Shown here: positions 1 to 12,789 of the stretch, one piece after another
How the letters are laid out: each line of letters begins with the position of its first letter
Position numbering within the stretch: the stretch's first letter is position 1
Source of the DNA: Tulasnella sp. 424
Taxonomy: Eukaryota; Basidiomycota; Agaricomycetes; Cantharellales; Tulasnellaceae
Assembly: GCA_019633425.1 (NCBI GenBank)
Contig: WSUB01000007.1
Location: 310,001-374,000, forward strand
Length of the DNA stretch: 64,000 nucleotides
Direction of reading: 5' to 3'
Made by a program: the position numbers and the translations under genes
Notes under the pieces: generated by a model
The model's database searches: none
What the model was told of the DNA's origin: nothing
The model's input: the letters and a program-made list of their open reading frames with translations, nothing else

Positions 1-1198
1 TGTCGATGATAGAAGTGGTTAGCTTGCGAGGGACTATCCTAGTGGAGTGGTCTGCTAGGGAGAGTGGAATGTCCGTTTGATACCGGTTGAAGCGGTTTGA
101 TTACCACAAAGGAAGCTTGGACGGTGATGTTTTGGGTCATTCTTTTAGGACACAAGCAAATCGGCTCCGTTTGCCTCGTGGTTGGACAGGGAGCGGCTGG
201 ATTTGAAAGGTCGAACGGGATGATTCTTGCTCCGTCACCCAAGCTCCGACCGAAAGGCGACCGTTTCTCTTCCAACCCTCTGACATCATGCCTCATCCCT
301 TCACTCTCCATCTCCTTCATCTCAAGAGGGCCGTATCGCGAAGACCACCCGTAGGACGACCGACTCCTCCCCGCCCTGCATCATCATCCAAGCTAGGATC
401 CCTCTCTTCTCATCTTCCAGGGCGGTATGGTGGAAACGTTCAGCCGTAGATGTCGGAATCTGTTGCCTCGGTAGCAGGTTCTGACTGCTTTGGCAGAATA
501 AAGTACGATTGGGCAAGCCTCCAGTCGATGTTCGAGCGTCCTCAAGGCCAGGTTGGCTGTTAGGTGCGTCTGCAGCTCGTCCCGAACTCGTTCCATCGAG
601 CTTGGCGTTTTCGAGAGGATGGGGTGTTGGGACGTGAACATCCTTTGAGGCGGTTTGGCTGGAAACGGGGGCGTGAAGTGGGCCTTGATGGTGTCCAGTG
701 CAGACAATCTACTTTGGACGATGACGAACGTCGTTGATGAGTGCCGCGCAAGCGACAAGAAGGATGAGGGTGCAGCACCCAACGACCCCTTCAGATAGAA
801 TCTTACCCAATTTTTCATCCCCCGTCATCTTCGCGATGGCCTTTTATTTCTCTTATTACATTATCCTTACATGTTGCGCTGCTTCCGGTCGACGATCTTG
901 TGGAACTTCACAGAACCTCCGCGTCCAGCGACCGAGGCCTGCCTCATCGTCGTTTATTGGGAAACCCATAGGTCGTAAAATGCTATGATACCAATACAGA
1001 CTCCAGTTGCGTGTACTCGTTGAATCTGTGTGATATGTTATCGAACAGGTGCCGGAGGAAGAGCTTGAATTTCTCAATCATCCACACAAATATCGAGATG
1101 ATGAATTCGACAGAAGGAAATATACTGAGAGGATGAAACTAAGGTAGAAGTACAGACAAGATGAGACCAGAAGACTTGTAGCATTCATGGGGATAAGC
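1..1198. other. No recognisable gene
   Basis: Nothing here can be assigned with confidence. A minus-strand reading frame (393-818) has no family resemblance I know. On the minus strand near 830-710 a short frame encodes a hydrophobic stretch (residues like GVVGCCTLILLVACAALI) that could be a membrane segment of a small protein, but start, splicing and end are not clear. The right part is the 3' flank of the CWC25 gene. Confidence 0.4.
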
Positions 1199-2554
1199 TC
1201 ATTCCACTTCACGAACTAGGCCCGCTTTTCCTCTCCTAATCCGTTCATCGAGGTTCATGCTACCGCTGTAAAGCAACTTCTCTTGTTCGAGGACATAGCG
1301 ACTCTTGCCATCACGTCCCACCTTCATTCGTTTGGCGTCCTCGGCCTCCCTTTCAGCTTTCTCTTGCGCCTCGAGCTCCGCCAAGCGGGTATTCCTTGAA
1401 GCCTCCATAGTCTGGGCACTCTCTGCCATAGCGGCAAGGCGAGCAGCGCGATCTTCCTCCGCCGATTTGGATGTTGATGGTCCAGCTGAAGAAGGTGGAG
1501 GTGGCCGCCTGTCGTATTTCGAAGACGAAGGACCAGCGTCGCGATAGCCAGAGGACCGACGAGGTTCAAGGTCGCGGGAGGATGGTTCTCTCCGATCTTC
1601 GCGGTGTCGAGAGTCGCGGTCACCGTAACGAGGCGGGCTGCGACCAGGACTACGACGACGAGGTGAATAATCACGATGCTTGCCACTGCTGTAACCACTT
1701 AGAGGGGTTTCCGAATATCGGTCGCTCCTTCGCGAGGGTGGAGATCGCGACCGACGGTCTCGCGTGCGTCGAGGTGAACGACTGCGGCTCCTCGATCGAG
1801 AACCGGAACGGCGGGACGAAGAGGCATGTCGGTCACGGGAACGACGCGAGTCATCCCCATCGTCATAATCGTCTCGGTGGCGATGCTTGTGCTTGCGTTT
1901 CTCTTTCTTCTCTCGCTTCTCGTCCTTGTCCTTGATCCCAGCCTTCTCCTTCATAGCCTTCAATCGGAGCGGGTTCTCCATGAGCTGCTTTAGCGCTGCC
2001 TGTTCCTGCTGCTTGATAGCAAACAAGGGGTCCTCTCTGATCTTTGCTGCGGTGTCACGGGCCGAGTTGGCATTTTGGATGGCGATAAAGTTCTTATGTG
2101 AGGCGCCAACCTAGCAAAGTGAATCCATGGAGTGAGTGACTCGCAAAAACCCTTACAGAATTCAGCGTACCTTCTCATTTTCGTCGCCAATCAGGATCTT
2201 ATCAACTCGCTTCTTGCCGAGCAAGTACTCCTCGAGGTCGTTGGCATTTGCACCCCCACCAGCGGCCGGTGTAGCGTACATCCAGTCCATTTTCTCCTGC
2301 CGTTTCTTCCCCGTTTGTTCCTCTTGTAGTCGTTGAAGTTCCTGAAGTTGGCGTTCTTCTTCCAACTCCTTTCGCAGCTGGTCAAGCTTCTTCTTTTCGG
2401 CCAAAGCTTCCTTTTCCTTAAGCCACACCCTCTCCTGATTCTTCATCAGGAGGGGGTGCCATGACTTTTTCATGTTCAAGTCGCCTACATGACAAAGGGG
2501 TGGTTAGTTTTAGTTATCGCTTTATGGTTGGAGAGTCCACGCACCGCCACCCAT
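1199..2554 (-). CDS. CWC25: Pre-mRNA-splicing factor Cwc25
   Basis: Cwc25 joins the spliceosome (Prp19/NTC-associated) to promote the first transesterification step in the nucleus. Three exons are seen: 2545-2554, 2171-2484 and 1199-2110, joined by GT-AG introns. The first exon is only 10 nt; splicing gives the family start [14 protein letters not shown], the Cir_N domain signature. The N-terminal ~70 residues are a charged coiled coil ([17 protein letters not shown]), followed by the conserved [10 protein letters not shown] segment and, in exon 3, [12 protein letters not shown]. The rest is a long Arg/Ser/Lys/Asp-rich tail with RS dipeptides, as in other fungal and animal Cwc25 proteins. The predicted length is 411 aa, normal for basidiomycetes. 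A gene model starting at the first internal Met would lose the MGGGDLN motif. Confidence 0.92.
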
Positions 2555-2799
2555 TTTGAACTGAGTCTTCTGTTATTATAAAGAGCGAAAAGGGTCGGAG
2601 AATGATATAGGATACGGAGCTCAAGGTTCTTGGATGAGGTGGTAGGCAGTTGGGTCGGACAGCAGGGACCGACTGGGGTGGAGGTGGTGGTGGTTCAAAC
2701 GTCACGAGGTTTTGGTTTTGTTTGTCGCACCGGGGTCCCGCGCCACTGGAGCCAGCGCCATTCTGGGCCTGAGTAATCTCATTATGCTACAGCTTCTAA

Positions 2800-4585
2800 C
2801 TAGGAATGTACAGGGGACAGGAAGGGAGGTATTACGGGGATTAAACGTCCACACGAATGCGTTGCATTATCGGGATAATCGAATCCCAGTCTTTCATCGC
2901 CTTGAGACAGAAATTCAGAGTTCATTCTTTGCTCCGAGTCAAGGAGCATGGTTCTTACCTGTTGGTACATCTCAATCTGGCCGTCAACCATCTCTCCAAG
3001 GATTTCCTTCATCTCGGCTCGCTTCGCGTGCTCGAAGACAGCTTGCTCTTTGAGGGTTTCTGCGCTGAAAGCGTCCGATGTCTCGTGGGCGGCGGTCACC
3101 TCGTTTTCCAACTGACAGTATAGCCAAGCATGAGCAACGGGATTCCCGAAATGAGCCCAGTACACTCACTTCTTTAATCCTTAGGTCAAGTTTCTTCTTC
3201 TTTTCCACCCTTGTTCTGTCGTCATCAACTGTTCCTCGGATGGCCTCCACTCGATCACGAAGGTAGGCTCCTAAGCCGAGACCGCTAGGAGGTGCCACTC
3301 CTCCACCAAGACCACTCCGAGCCGCGAGGCGATCGCGTTCTAGCGAGACTTGTGAGAGGTAGTCTGTTAGCTCCTCAAAGTCGAGCTGCTTTTGATCGCG
3401 AAGCTTCAAGACGGAACGATTGATTTGTGAATAAGCTAGAAGTGAGTGCACGTTATGGATGAATGGACCGGTCGATTGGTCTGACTAAAGGAGCTGTTGC
3501 GTTAGGAAAGTCGTTCTCTCCAGCCCGTTACACGCACATTGTTCTTCATATGAGTCGAGAACTCCAGCAGTACATTTGAGAAGCGGTTCAATGGCTCCGT
3601 GATGCCTGATTCTAAGAACCCAAGTCCTTGGACGGATACGGCCATGTCATGGTAGTCCGTAGACAAGTCTACATTGGAACATCGTCAGACCTTCAAACAC
3701 CCTTCACGATACTGAGGCTATAACATACCGCCCATCTTGTTGTTAACCCTATTCCAACCTCGCTCGATGCCGACAAGGCCTTCCTCAAACTTGTCGAGAT
3801 GGTCCCGCATTTCTAAGAAGCGTTCGTCGGGCTTTCGAACTCGTGAAAATGCATTAATGAGAGTGTCGGAAAGATTCTCGAGGAGCGAGCCGCCGGCATC
3901 TGGGACTGGCGGGTGAGCAAGGTGCGAGTGCATCTGGACCGTCCATTCAGTCGACGTAAGGAAGTCCCGTAGCAGCTTGCTGCGCTGCAGGGTTGGGTGA
4001 TGTGCAAGACGATCCATGAATCGCTGAAGGCTGTGACATAACAGAACTGATTTAGCATATTCTAAGTCTCTATAACTGGGATTCGTACGACGTACTCTTC
4101 TTTGCGGCGTTCGATGAACTCATGGCTGAACCTATCTCCTGTGACGTACTCAAGTCGATGCTTGCCGGGTAGTGGAGGTACAACACAAGCCGGGAAGTCC
4201 TTTGCCAAGTTTTCCCTCAAGAAAGTGAAATCTTGAAACCTCCGACGAGTTAAAGTTTCCGATTTAGAGAACGATGGAAGATTGGTCTTTCATCACTATC
4301 AGCAACAATGCTAGCTAAACTGACCAAGGGGCAAGTACTAACCTTGCTGGTGACCTTGTAGCTGACAAACATGTCCTTTGTACCCTCCAACTCCTTTATC
4401 GGATCGCTAACAAGCGGTATCAAGTATCCTTCCCATTTGAGTTCTGTGGGGTCGCCGCCTGCATCGGGCACTCTGTATCCTGCACCACTGCTGCTCGCCG
4501 TTGGTTGTTGAGGTACTGCGGATGGGGGTGCCAAGTCCTCCGACTCCCAAGCAACGCTCTCGAAAACTTCGTTGTCGTTCATCAT
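2800..4585 (-). CDS. SNX4: Sorting nexin Snx4/Atg24 (PX-BAR)
   Basis: Snx4/Atg24 binds PI3P on endosomes through a PX domain and, as a BAR dimer, recycles cargo and supports selective autophagy. Start at 4585 (MMNDNEVFESV). Exons seen: 4343-4585, 4096-4286, 3730-4030 region, 3538-3668, 3170-3484, then a further exon from about 3119. The PX core is split by an intron: TNLPSFSKSETLTRRRFQDF follows SYKVTSK and contains the PI3P-binding RRFQDF. PPLPGK and the following FIERRKEDLQRFMDRLAHHP are also typical. The C-terminal half is the helical BAR region (YSQINRSVLKLRDQKQ; VFEHAKRAEMKEIL; DGQIEMYQQ). A donor site lies just after YQQ, but I could not fix the last acceptor, so the C-terminus and the end near 2800 are uncertain; a short final exon near 2750-2690 is possible. 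Confidence 0.85.
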
Positions 4586-4764
4586 CGTAGATAGTCGTGT
4601 AACGGGGCTGCTTGAGTGACGCTGAGGGGCGGGGAGTGGAAGGGATTAGGAAAGGCCCCGTCAGGATTCGAAGAGACGCGTCCCCACGGACCGTTTGAGA
4701 GGCTGCGCGAGCTTCCACTGTTCGACGTGTTCTAGCACTACCATCTGCACACCAACCGCTGGCC

Positions 4765-7184
4765 ATGAAGAGCTTACTCAGGGCGGCTCAGACAGTCTTG
4801 TCTCTTTTGCTGCTGTCCTCTATATCCAATGCTTTCGAAATGCCGATAAGCGAAGCGGACGAGCAGGTTTGCAGTGGCGTCTATGCTGGTCAGAATTCGT
4901 ATATCAATGGTCTGTGCAAGGCATAACGCTCGCGGCGCAAAGATTCCAAAAGGAGCTGATTTTGGTCATCGATATAGTAACGTTCGACCCAGGCAGTCAA
5001 GGACAACTTGCCATGGTGATCTACGAATGGGAGGACTCCGACTATTTGGGTGTCCAGACCTCGAAGACTGACGACATGTTACCAGTGAGCTATCCCTGAT
5101 TTTCACCAGACACCAATCAGTTAACTAATTTCAAACCTGATACTTTACAGAAAACCTACATCTGCACGACTGACGCAGTTCGCGCGTCGCTCTGCCCAGC
5201 CGGAAGCTTGGGCCAGTTTATCTTCACCTTTCCACAAAACAAGTCCCTCACCGACACCTCGATCTGGACTTCGGTCATCACGTTCCCTGGCACTACAGCA
5301 ATCTCTGGAAACTCAACCGCACTGGATACTAAGGTTGCGGCTTTATGGGACGCTCCAGGTGGCAACCCAAAGGTTGACGAGGATGACCCATTCGCTTCGC
5401 CTTGGTTCATGACGAGAAGAGTTGGCAATATGGCCCGCGCTCAGGCTCAACCCGACACCATGCCTACGACTCCAATGACAGGAAATCCGATCCAGTATTC
5501 TCAACCGATCCACTACCATCTGACCAAAACAGGGTATTACTGCGTTGGTCCGTGGATTGAGTTTGATGCAATGCTTCATGGCTCTGCTCACACAGCTTTG
5601 GCGTTTGTATAGGTGCCATACCGGTTACGGTTTTGCATCCTGGCGACAATGGTTCCAACAATCACACTCATGCTGCGTTCAGCGGAACCGTCTTGTTCCA
5701 AAACGAATTTTACGGTCAGCTTGCTGCTGCCGAATATCCCAAAATTACGGTGAGAGCCACAGGATCGCAGTGTGAAATCTTCATTGGACTCAACTTCGGC
5801 TCTTTCAGTTCTATATGGTGATGATGCTGGTTTACACCGCATTTGCCGTGGGCTGGGGAATCTTATGCCTTCGCCATCGCTATGATCTCCTTCCTATACA
5901 AGTATGCACTCCATCCATCCAGCTGCAATGTCGTACTCACAGCTCTCCTATTGCCAGAACTACGTCTCAGCATTGTTCGCTCTGCTTATAGTGGAAATGC
6001 TGGCCAATTGGGGTAAGGACCTCGACTGCCAACTGCGGAGAACTCAACTTCTGATCCGCGATCCTTTTTAGCTTACTATCGGTATCAAAATGCTCAAGGA
6101 CCAGGACTCGCGTCCAAGATCTTCCTTTTCGTTGGTGAGCAAGCACTGAACTCAGGGCGTCCTATGGCAAATTTGTCTTACTAGAACACCTTTCTCCTTT
6201 GGCAGTCTCTATTCTTGATGCTGCAAGAAACTCCTTGTCGTTCTTCTTGCTTCTCATCGTCGCTCTTGGACTTGGCGTCGTTCGAGAGGAGCTCGACGAA
6301 ATGAACAAAGCCCGCTTACTTGCACTCGGCCATGCTCTATTTGGAGGTGAGTTTTCGTCAGGCAGCTGACTTGCACACAACGCTTAGCTCACAAACGAAA
6401 CCCTTTACAGTCCTCTACGCTGTCGGCATGGATCTTATCGAGCTAGAAACCGTCTCTGGCCTCCTCCTGCTCGTTTTCGTGATCCCGTTGGCAATCACCA
6501 TGACCATTTTCCTCCTCTGGATCATGTACGGACTGACGGGAACCATCGCTGAACTCGCTGCGAGACGCCAAAGGTACAAGCTTGGCATGTTCAAGACCCT
6601 GTATAGGCTCCTTTTGGTGGCTGTTATTGCCCTGTTTGGATTCTTCGTCGTGTCTAGCATGAGCTTCTCCAGTCGATATGACGAAGGTGCGTGAGATCAC
6701 AGATCCCGTCTAACCACGGCGACTAACGTCCTCGCGCTTGTTGGCAGACTATGCACCACGATCATGGAAAAGTCGATGGTGGCTGTTGGATGGCTTCCTC
6801 GTCCTTCTCTACATGGCAGTCTTCGTTTCCATTGCATTCCTCTGGCGTCCAACTGGAAACAACCGTCGCTTGGCAATGTCCGATGAGCTGGCCCAAGACG
6901 AGGAGGAAGCTGAAGATTATGATCTCGAGGCTATCCAAGCACGCGGAGAACGCGCCAAGATGGAGGCGATGATGGGTATCGACGCCATGGGTAATAGCCA
7001 TAGACCTGAAGAGGGCCGGATACAGCTGCCGAAGGACAACGACCAAGATGTCGTCTTCGAGATTGGGGATGAAGGAAGCGACGATGAGAGGGAGGAAGGG
7101 AGGAGGAGCGGGAGGCTAAGCGGAGAGAGGCACCCGAGGCTAAGTGGAGAGAGGCACGGGTTGATGGGGGATAGGGAGGACTGA
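4765..7184 (+). CDS. PTM1/GOST-family seven-TM protein
   Basis: Member of the Ptm1/Lung-7TM (GOST) family: Golgi/endosomal membrane proteins with a luminal GOLD-like domain and seven transmembrane helices. Ten exons: 4765-4909, 4978-5084, 5151-5547, 5613-5749, 5809-5901, 5958-6012, 6072-6134, 6206-6346, 6411-6686, 6748-7184. The N-terminus is a signal peptide (LLRAAQTVLSLLLLSSISNA). The luminal part has family motifs CSGVYAGQNSYINVTFDP, QLAMVIYEWEDSDYLG, and paired cysteines (KTYICTTDA...LCPAGS). TM segments follow, e.g. FYMVMMLVYTAFAVGWG, then NYVSALFALLIVEMLANW with AYYRYQN, ILDAARNSLSFFLLLIVALG and GMDLIELETVSGLLLLVF. The cytosolic tail is acidic (DEEEAEDYDLE) and ends in a small repeat RLSGERHPRLSGERHG. 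Every junction restores the frame, so the model is firm. Exact cargo role is unknown for this family. Confidence 0.9.
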
Positions 7185-7384
7185 GAGGACTTGAGCTTTA
7201 GGTGTGTGAGGCCATATTGGGGAAAACAATCCGCTGACAAACTCGCTTGACTACTATTTCCTGCAGACGTTGGTGATCTGTGCTTGTATTTGACCATTAT
7301 ATATCTTTCAACTACGTATTCCGCCGCTATTAATGAGTCGTAATACCACTTCTTCCCCTTCGGTAATGCGGTGCAGAACTTTCA

Positions 7385-8474
7385 TCACGTCTTCCCCTCC
7401 ACGAACTTCAACAGCCGCCTCATGCGACTAATAGAAGGCGATGCATATGACGTGCCGAAGAGAAGGGTGTGGTTAAGGTAATGAAAGAGTTCGTAAAGGG
7501 CCACTCTCTCGTCGTACTCTTCGATTGGTGGGGATTTGGGACGGTGCTTGTGATATTCGGCAAAGAAAGGTGCTCCAAATCCGCCGAAGATACGTGCGAT
7601 AGCAAGACTTCGAATGAAGGTAAGCTGGTGTATAGCTTCCGCAGCCAAAACGGTTTCACTTACTCTGCCTCGTTATGACCATAGTAGCTTGCAGGATCGA
7701 AGATAATCGGCTCGCCAGACGCCAAAGTACCAGCATTTCCACTCTGAGGAATTTCGCAATGTGGAATAGCACAAGATTAGACCAAAAGCGACTTACCCAA
7801 AGGTCACCATGCAATACGACTGGCTGGACGTCTTTCAAACGAGGCGGACCGAGTAAGAAAGGTATAACTCTGAACTTCGGCCGTGATAAGCGCAAGATTT
7901 ATAGGAGGACTACGTTCACGTCCACGCACTTTGCGACGACTTGGTCTCCCAAGTCACATACTTCAGAATAGCTACGACCCTCTTGCCTGAGGCCATCCAA
8001 CAAGGTCTTTATTAGGCTCGCGTACGCCTCGTCCCATGTATCAAACCAGCCGTTCTCTAGCCTCGTGGCACCACAGTACGTGGGCCACTCAAAGCCGAAC
8101 CTTCCTTTAGCTCCTGCTTCGCTGTTCTGGGGCTCGTGCAGCTCCAGAGCCATTCGTTTCGCGAGAATTTTGCCCGATGCGGACGACAGCGAGGTGAATT
8201 GCTTGTACTCTGATATCATGTACGGTCGTTGCCTTGCCTCTGCGTCTTCTCCGAATGCAATAAGACGAGGACAGATCCCTGGTGCGGCGGCATCCATGGC
8301 TTTGAGAGACTCCGCCTCCCCTTTCCACTGGTCGTAGTTTCGCGAATGTCCTGTTTTTACATAGAAGACGTCTCCTTTGGAGGACTTGACTTGGGGTCCT
8401 CCTGCTTGTGTATACGTCGCGTCTGGATCCAAAGCTCTGAGAGCATTGAGGACTGAGGGCGCGATGCCGGACAT
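7385..8474 (-). CDS. Fructosamine-3-kinase / ketosamine-3-kinase
   Basis: FN3K-family enzyme that phosphorylates ketosamines on glycated proteins with ATP, which destabilises the adduct (protein deglycation). Four exons: 7930-8474, 7797-7869, 7664-7743 and 7385-7607. The fold is aminoglycoside-kinase-like. Visible landmarks are KSSKGDVFYVKTG (nucleotide-binding strand with Lys), EAESLKAM (conserved Glu), PRLIAFGE, GRFGFEWPTYCGAT, NGWFDTWDEA, VIPFLLGPPRL and the catalytic loop HGDLWSGN followed by IIFDPASYYGHNEAD. The last exon encodes IARIFGGFGAPFFAEYHK. The intron before VIPF uses donor GTGCGT at 7929. Start chosen at 8474 (MSGIAPSV); an upstream in-frame Met at 8531 would add 19 residues that look non-conserved. 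Confidence 0.9.
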
Positions 8475-8618
8475 GGCTGGAGGATGACGACCTGTTGATG
8501 ACAGACTTTCAGGGTCCCGAAATACCGGCATCCCGCGAGATTACAAGTCTGACCGCGGGTCTGTCATCAACCTGCAGTTCTCTCACCTTTCCCCTCGTTC
8601 CCTTGCGCATTCAACAAC

Positions 8619-10030
8619 ATGGCTTTCGTCCTCCGTAGAGCAGTGAGTAGACAGTATCAATATGGGAGACTTCAGAGGCTGACCACAAAGGACTTGTTTG
8701 CGCTGTAGGCAGCAACAAATTTCAGGCGGTACTCAACTGCAGCACCTCCGAGTGCACCTGGCACGTCGTCCAAGACGGGCCTTTACATCGGCGTGACCAG
8801 CGTTCTTGGTCTTGCTGCGGCCTACTACTATATGCAGGACAGCCCGGCTCCTGCCGCTCCAAAAGTGCCCTTGACGAGCGCACTGGACAAGGACAACTTC
8901 GTCGACTTGAAGTTGAAGAAGATTGAGCCTTATAACCACAATACTGCCAAGTGAGTGTTTCTGCATATTCCATAAGTTTTCGTTCTGACAGACGTGCCTG
9001 CCATCTTCTCTCAAGGTTCACATTTGAACTTCCTCCAAACACGGCTTCCCTCCTCCCAGTCGCGTCTTGCGTCGTCATCAAGACCGCACCAGGCAAGGAG
9101 GATCCTGACCACCCACCACTGCTTGATGCCAAGGGCAAACCATATGTCCGACCGTACACTCCCATCTCGCCTTCCGACCATCCGGAAGAGATTACGTTCC
9201 TTATTAAGAAGTACGATACCGGCAAGGTCACACCTTATTTGCACGCCATGAAGCCTGGCCAGACCATCGGTATCAAAGGTCCCTTCCCTAAGACCCCTTA
9301 CAAAGGTAGGATTGTTTTCACTACACCTGGCAGCTGTTCTCGACTAATTCGGTGGTATTGAAGAGAATCAATACGAGCATATTGGTATGATCGCTGGTGG
9401 AAGCGGCTTGTGAGTCTCACGACAGGAACTTCCTGGTGTCAAACCATTGAATTGACACCCTTTCAGGACTCCGATGTATCAAGTTATCCAGCACGCTCTT
9501 TCCATTCCCAACGATAAGACCAAAATCACCTTCCTCTTCTCCAACGTTTCCGAGGCCGACATCCTCATGCGGGAGACTTTGGATGCTTGGGCCCAAAAGC
9601 ATCCCGACCGGTAGGCTCTCCTTCAGATCCCGATGTCATACCGCAGATCTGACAGTGGAGCCATTTCCCAGTCTCAAGATTGTTTATGCCCTCGACAAGG
9701 GCTCTGACAAGTGGACTGGCCCAACTGGCTACGTTACCAAAGAAGTGATCCAGAAATACCTCCCTGCACCTTCTGAGAAGGTTCAAATTCTCGTCTGCGG
9801 TAAGAGCTGCCACATCGCGTCAGCCGAAGATCATTCCCATTGATTGAATCTCTCCGCAGGCCCTCCCGGACAAGTGAAGAGCGTCGCCGGAGCAAAGGAT
9901 GGCATGAAGCAAGGCGAACTGGGCGGTGCTTTGAAGGAGCTGGGATACACTCCAGAACAGGTTTGTCCTCGGCGTTCTGTGTGTGACAGTATGCTGATGA
10001 CGCTTGGGACACTAGGTTTTCAAGTTCTAG
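8619..10030 (+). CDS. MCR1: NADH-cytochrome b5 reductase, mitochondrial (Mcr1)
   Basis: FAD enzyme of the ferredoxin-reductase superfamily that passes electrons from NADH to cytochrome b5 (sterol/fatty-acid desaturation, ascorbyl radical reduction); fungal Mcr1 sits in the mitochondrial outer membrane/intermembrane space. Eight exons: 8619-8642, 8709-8950, 9016-9305, 9364-9409, 9467-9610, 9672-9799, 9860-9960, 10016-10030. The N-terminus is Arg-rich and followed by a membrane anchor (GLYIGVTSVLGLAAAYYYM). FAD-binding motif RPYTPISPSD; NADH-binding GGSGLTPMYQV and CGPPGQ near the C-terminus; the protein ends in VFKF, the usual terminal motif. The final coding exon is just 15 nt. Length about 330 aa agrees with the family. 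Confidence 0.92.
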
Positions 10031-10221
10031 ACGCGCCCGACTTCCACGGCAGCTCGTGTCTTGTCCCTCAACTGGACTCGGTGATATAGAATTGGATGGA
10101 CAAAAGACGATTCTAGTTCCAAGAATATCTTATTCATTAGCTACGTCTACAATCTAGAGCTACATACGGTTCAACCTCGAGAGTACTTAGAATGTCAAAA
10201 AACGGAACTTGTTTTTTTTTT

Positions 10222-12789
10222 TCAAAATGGCCCGATTCGTTTTTCGTACATCTTTCGTATTGCCTGCAAATCCTTAGCGATCCATGCGCTCCCCAGAGCA
10301 CCCTTGATGGTTAGACGAGCCTTCGGGTCAGGTTCGAGTAGTTTGGAGATCAGGCATTTCGCTACAGGAATATCGTTATTCAGTAAGGAATCCTTTCCTT
10401 GAGAGCTACGATAGTCTACAATACCTTCAGGTCTCGATCCCCACCCCATCCAATCGAACGTGACGGGTCCACTCATTATACGCTTCTTGATCATATGCTC
10501 GCTTACCGTAGAGCGAAAGGAATCGTTGTAGCTTTCAGCGTAAGAGCAATGTTCCGGTTCTGGTTCGTTCCGAGGTCGAACAGGCTTCAGAGTCGCATCT
10601 CGTTCTAGCGTTCGTCTCTTGACAACGTCATTTAGTAGGGGTTGCCCATTCTTCATGCATGATCGCTCTTGCGCTATTTCGGCAGGGGGTGGGCAAGGAG
10701 AGTCACCTTCACCCGACGAGTTTCTTCTCCATAAATCCTGAGGGGAGGGAATGTCGAGCTCAAACGACGCCCATGGAGAATTCCGATATGAGCGTTTGTT
10801 AGTAGTCGCGACCGGGGTGGAGTCGTATCGAGAGGCGTAGCTGTTCTCGGCCGAGTCGTAGCCATAATCGAAAGGATGCTTGCCGCTGAGAGGAGTACAC
10901 AATTCAGTATGACGGACGCAGACATAAACGTGAACTCCTCGCCTCATCATAAAGTACAAGCAGACACCCAAGCTCCAACAGTCAAAAGGCATACCTTCAT
11001 ACCCTCGTCTTGAATCAAAGCTCGGAGCCTGAGAACCCATACCATACCCAAACAAGACGGAGAGCGCTTCGGGAGGAACGTAAGACACGGTCCCAGCCAA
11101 GCTATGAGTACGTTCGAACGAGTTGTCTCGGGCGAAACCAAAGTCCGCGAGTATGATTCGAGGATAAGCGCCTGGAGCGTGAACGAGGACGTTTTCGGGT
11201 TTGAGGTCTTTGGGCAAAAGGAGAGTGGAGTGAGCGATCGTTCAAGGACGGAAAAAACTGTTACTCAATCCACTCACCTCGATGAGAAATCTTCCGAGCG
11301 TGCAAGTACTATTTAGACCGAGGACAGGCGTTGAATACCCCTAGCGGATAGCATGGGCAGGGAAATGGTCTACGTACGCTCAAAGCCTTCATCAATTGTA
11401 GACCAATATACTTGGACTCTCCTTCGCCGACTTGGACGCGGTCTTCGATAAACTGCAAGAGGTCGCCCCCCGTACAGAGCTCAAGGAAAATGTGACTATA
11501 GAGGAGGGGATATGAGTGACGGTACCAGGCGGCACCACCTTTCGTCTCCTCACATATTTTGTTCGGCATGCTCGTAAAAGACGTCCGTAATCTTGTTGAT
11601 ATTCAACTAAGGCCGCAGAGATGAGTTCAACTTTGGCAAGGAAGCCATCTCATTGACCTACGTGATCCAACCCTTTCAGGATATCAATCTCCTTCTGTAC
11701 GACCTCCCTTGTAGCGTTGTGGCCCGCGTGAGGACTGATAGAGATGGTCTTGCATGCGAGTTGCCTGTGTCCAGCTGTATCGATTGCCAGGCGAACTTTG
11801 CCGAAGGAACCGTCACCTAGGTATTGATTGCTGATGAGGTGAGTGCCGATACGTTGGTAAGATATCGATGGGTGCAACCGCGTGGACGAGGACGATGATG
11901 GCGGGTCTGCCTGACGAGGGTAAATGTTGGTTTCGAACTTGTTGCGAATGCGGACGCGGAATGCTGTAAGAGCAGAATGTGACGGATTAGACGACATAAA
12001 GAGGGATGTGAGGATTGGGATGTACATTGAGACTGGGGGATCTCAAGAACGTCGCCATCCGCGACGATGATCGCGGTTTTCTTGATGAGATGGCCGTTCC
12101 ACAAAGTGCCATTTGTCGACACATCCTAATATGAAAGGAATAGGTCAAACTCCAGAAGATTAGGGGAGATTTTATTGCATGCCTGGCAACTTAGGAAGAT
12201 GCCTCCGGACGCGGCCTTGACTCTAAATAGGGGTGGTATGTGAGCGGGCGTGGACGCGTGGTGCAGTGTCGAGGGCAAAACAACGCGTACGCGTGAAGCT
12301 CAAAGTGCAAATTCGACACCACAGACTGACGTATGGGATACGTGCTAAGCGTTCAGGTCAGGCCCGAGTGACGGACATTCCAATAATAACAAGTGTACTC
12401 GTACCAAGATGAACTACGCCCTACAGAAACAGGACGATCGAGGGCGATGTATATTTCTACGCGGTGGATTCGAGTCAGGTCCATTGTCGGAATAGAACGA
12501 TCCACAGCTTACCTTCAATACATCCAGAAGCACCGACAGTGGTCAACTTTGCATGGTACTGCTGCAGCTCTGGCTTTGACGCGGCATAGAGGACCGAGGG
12601 CCGTTTGGCGGGCGGCGGTGGCGAGTTCGCGTCAGATTCGTCATCATCGCTTCCGAAAGGAATGCGACGTGTTCTCTTTCGGGGGTTGTTGTTGTCCGAA
12701 GATGAATGCGTCGTTGTCCGAGTCATCATTGGCTTTGAGATGAGGTTGAAGTCGATTTGAAGCGAGTCTGAAGGGAGAACAACCGACAA
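10222..12789 (-). CDS. FHA-domain checkpoint kinase, Chk2/Rad53/Cds1 type
   Basis: Probable DNA-damage/replication checkpoint Ser/Thr kinase. An FHA domain is assembled from several exons: VEIYIALDRPVSVGRSS (about 12440-12370), VSNLHFEL (about 12320) and DVSTNGTLWNGHLI (about 12122-12075); GR, S..H and NG are the phosphothreonine-binding elements. The kinase domain follows: glycine loop LGDGSFGKVRLA, Lys in QLACKTISI, catalytic loop ISHRDLKPENVL (HRD rebuilt across an intron at about 11217-11277), ADFGFAR, and PPEAL. After the APE segment there is an unusually long insert (about 150 residues, rich in Ser/Arg/Glu, 10870-10450) before the last lobe (LEPDPKARLTIKGALGSAW). Start 12789 or the internal Met near 12729 are both possible. 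Chk2 itself or a related FHA-kinase cannot be separated from sequence alone. Confidence 0.78.

Noticed and set aside
393..818. 141-residue minus-strand frame
   Set aside because: No recognisable motif, no good start context and unusual composition; several other frames overlap it equally well.
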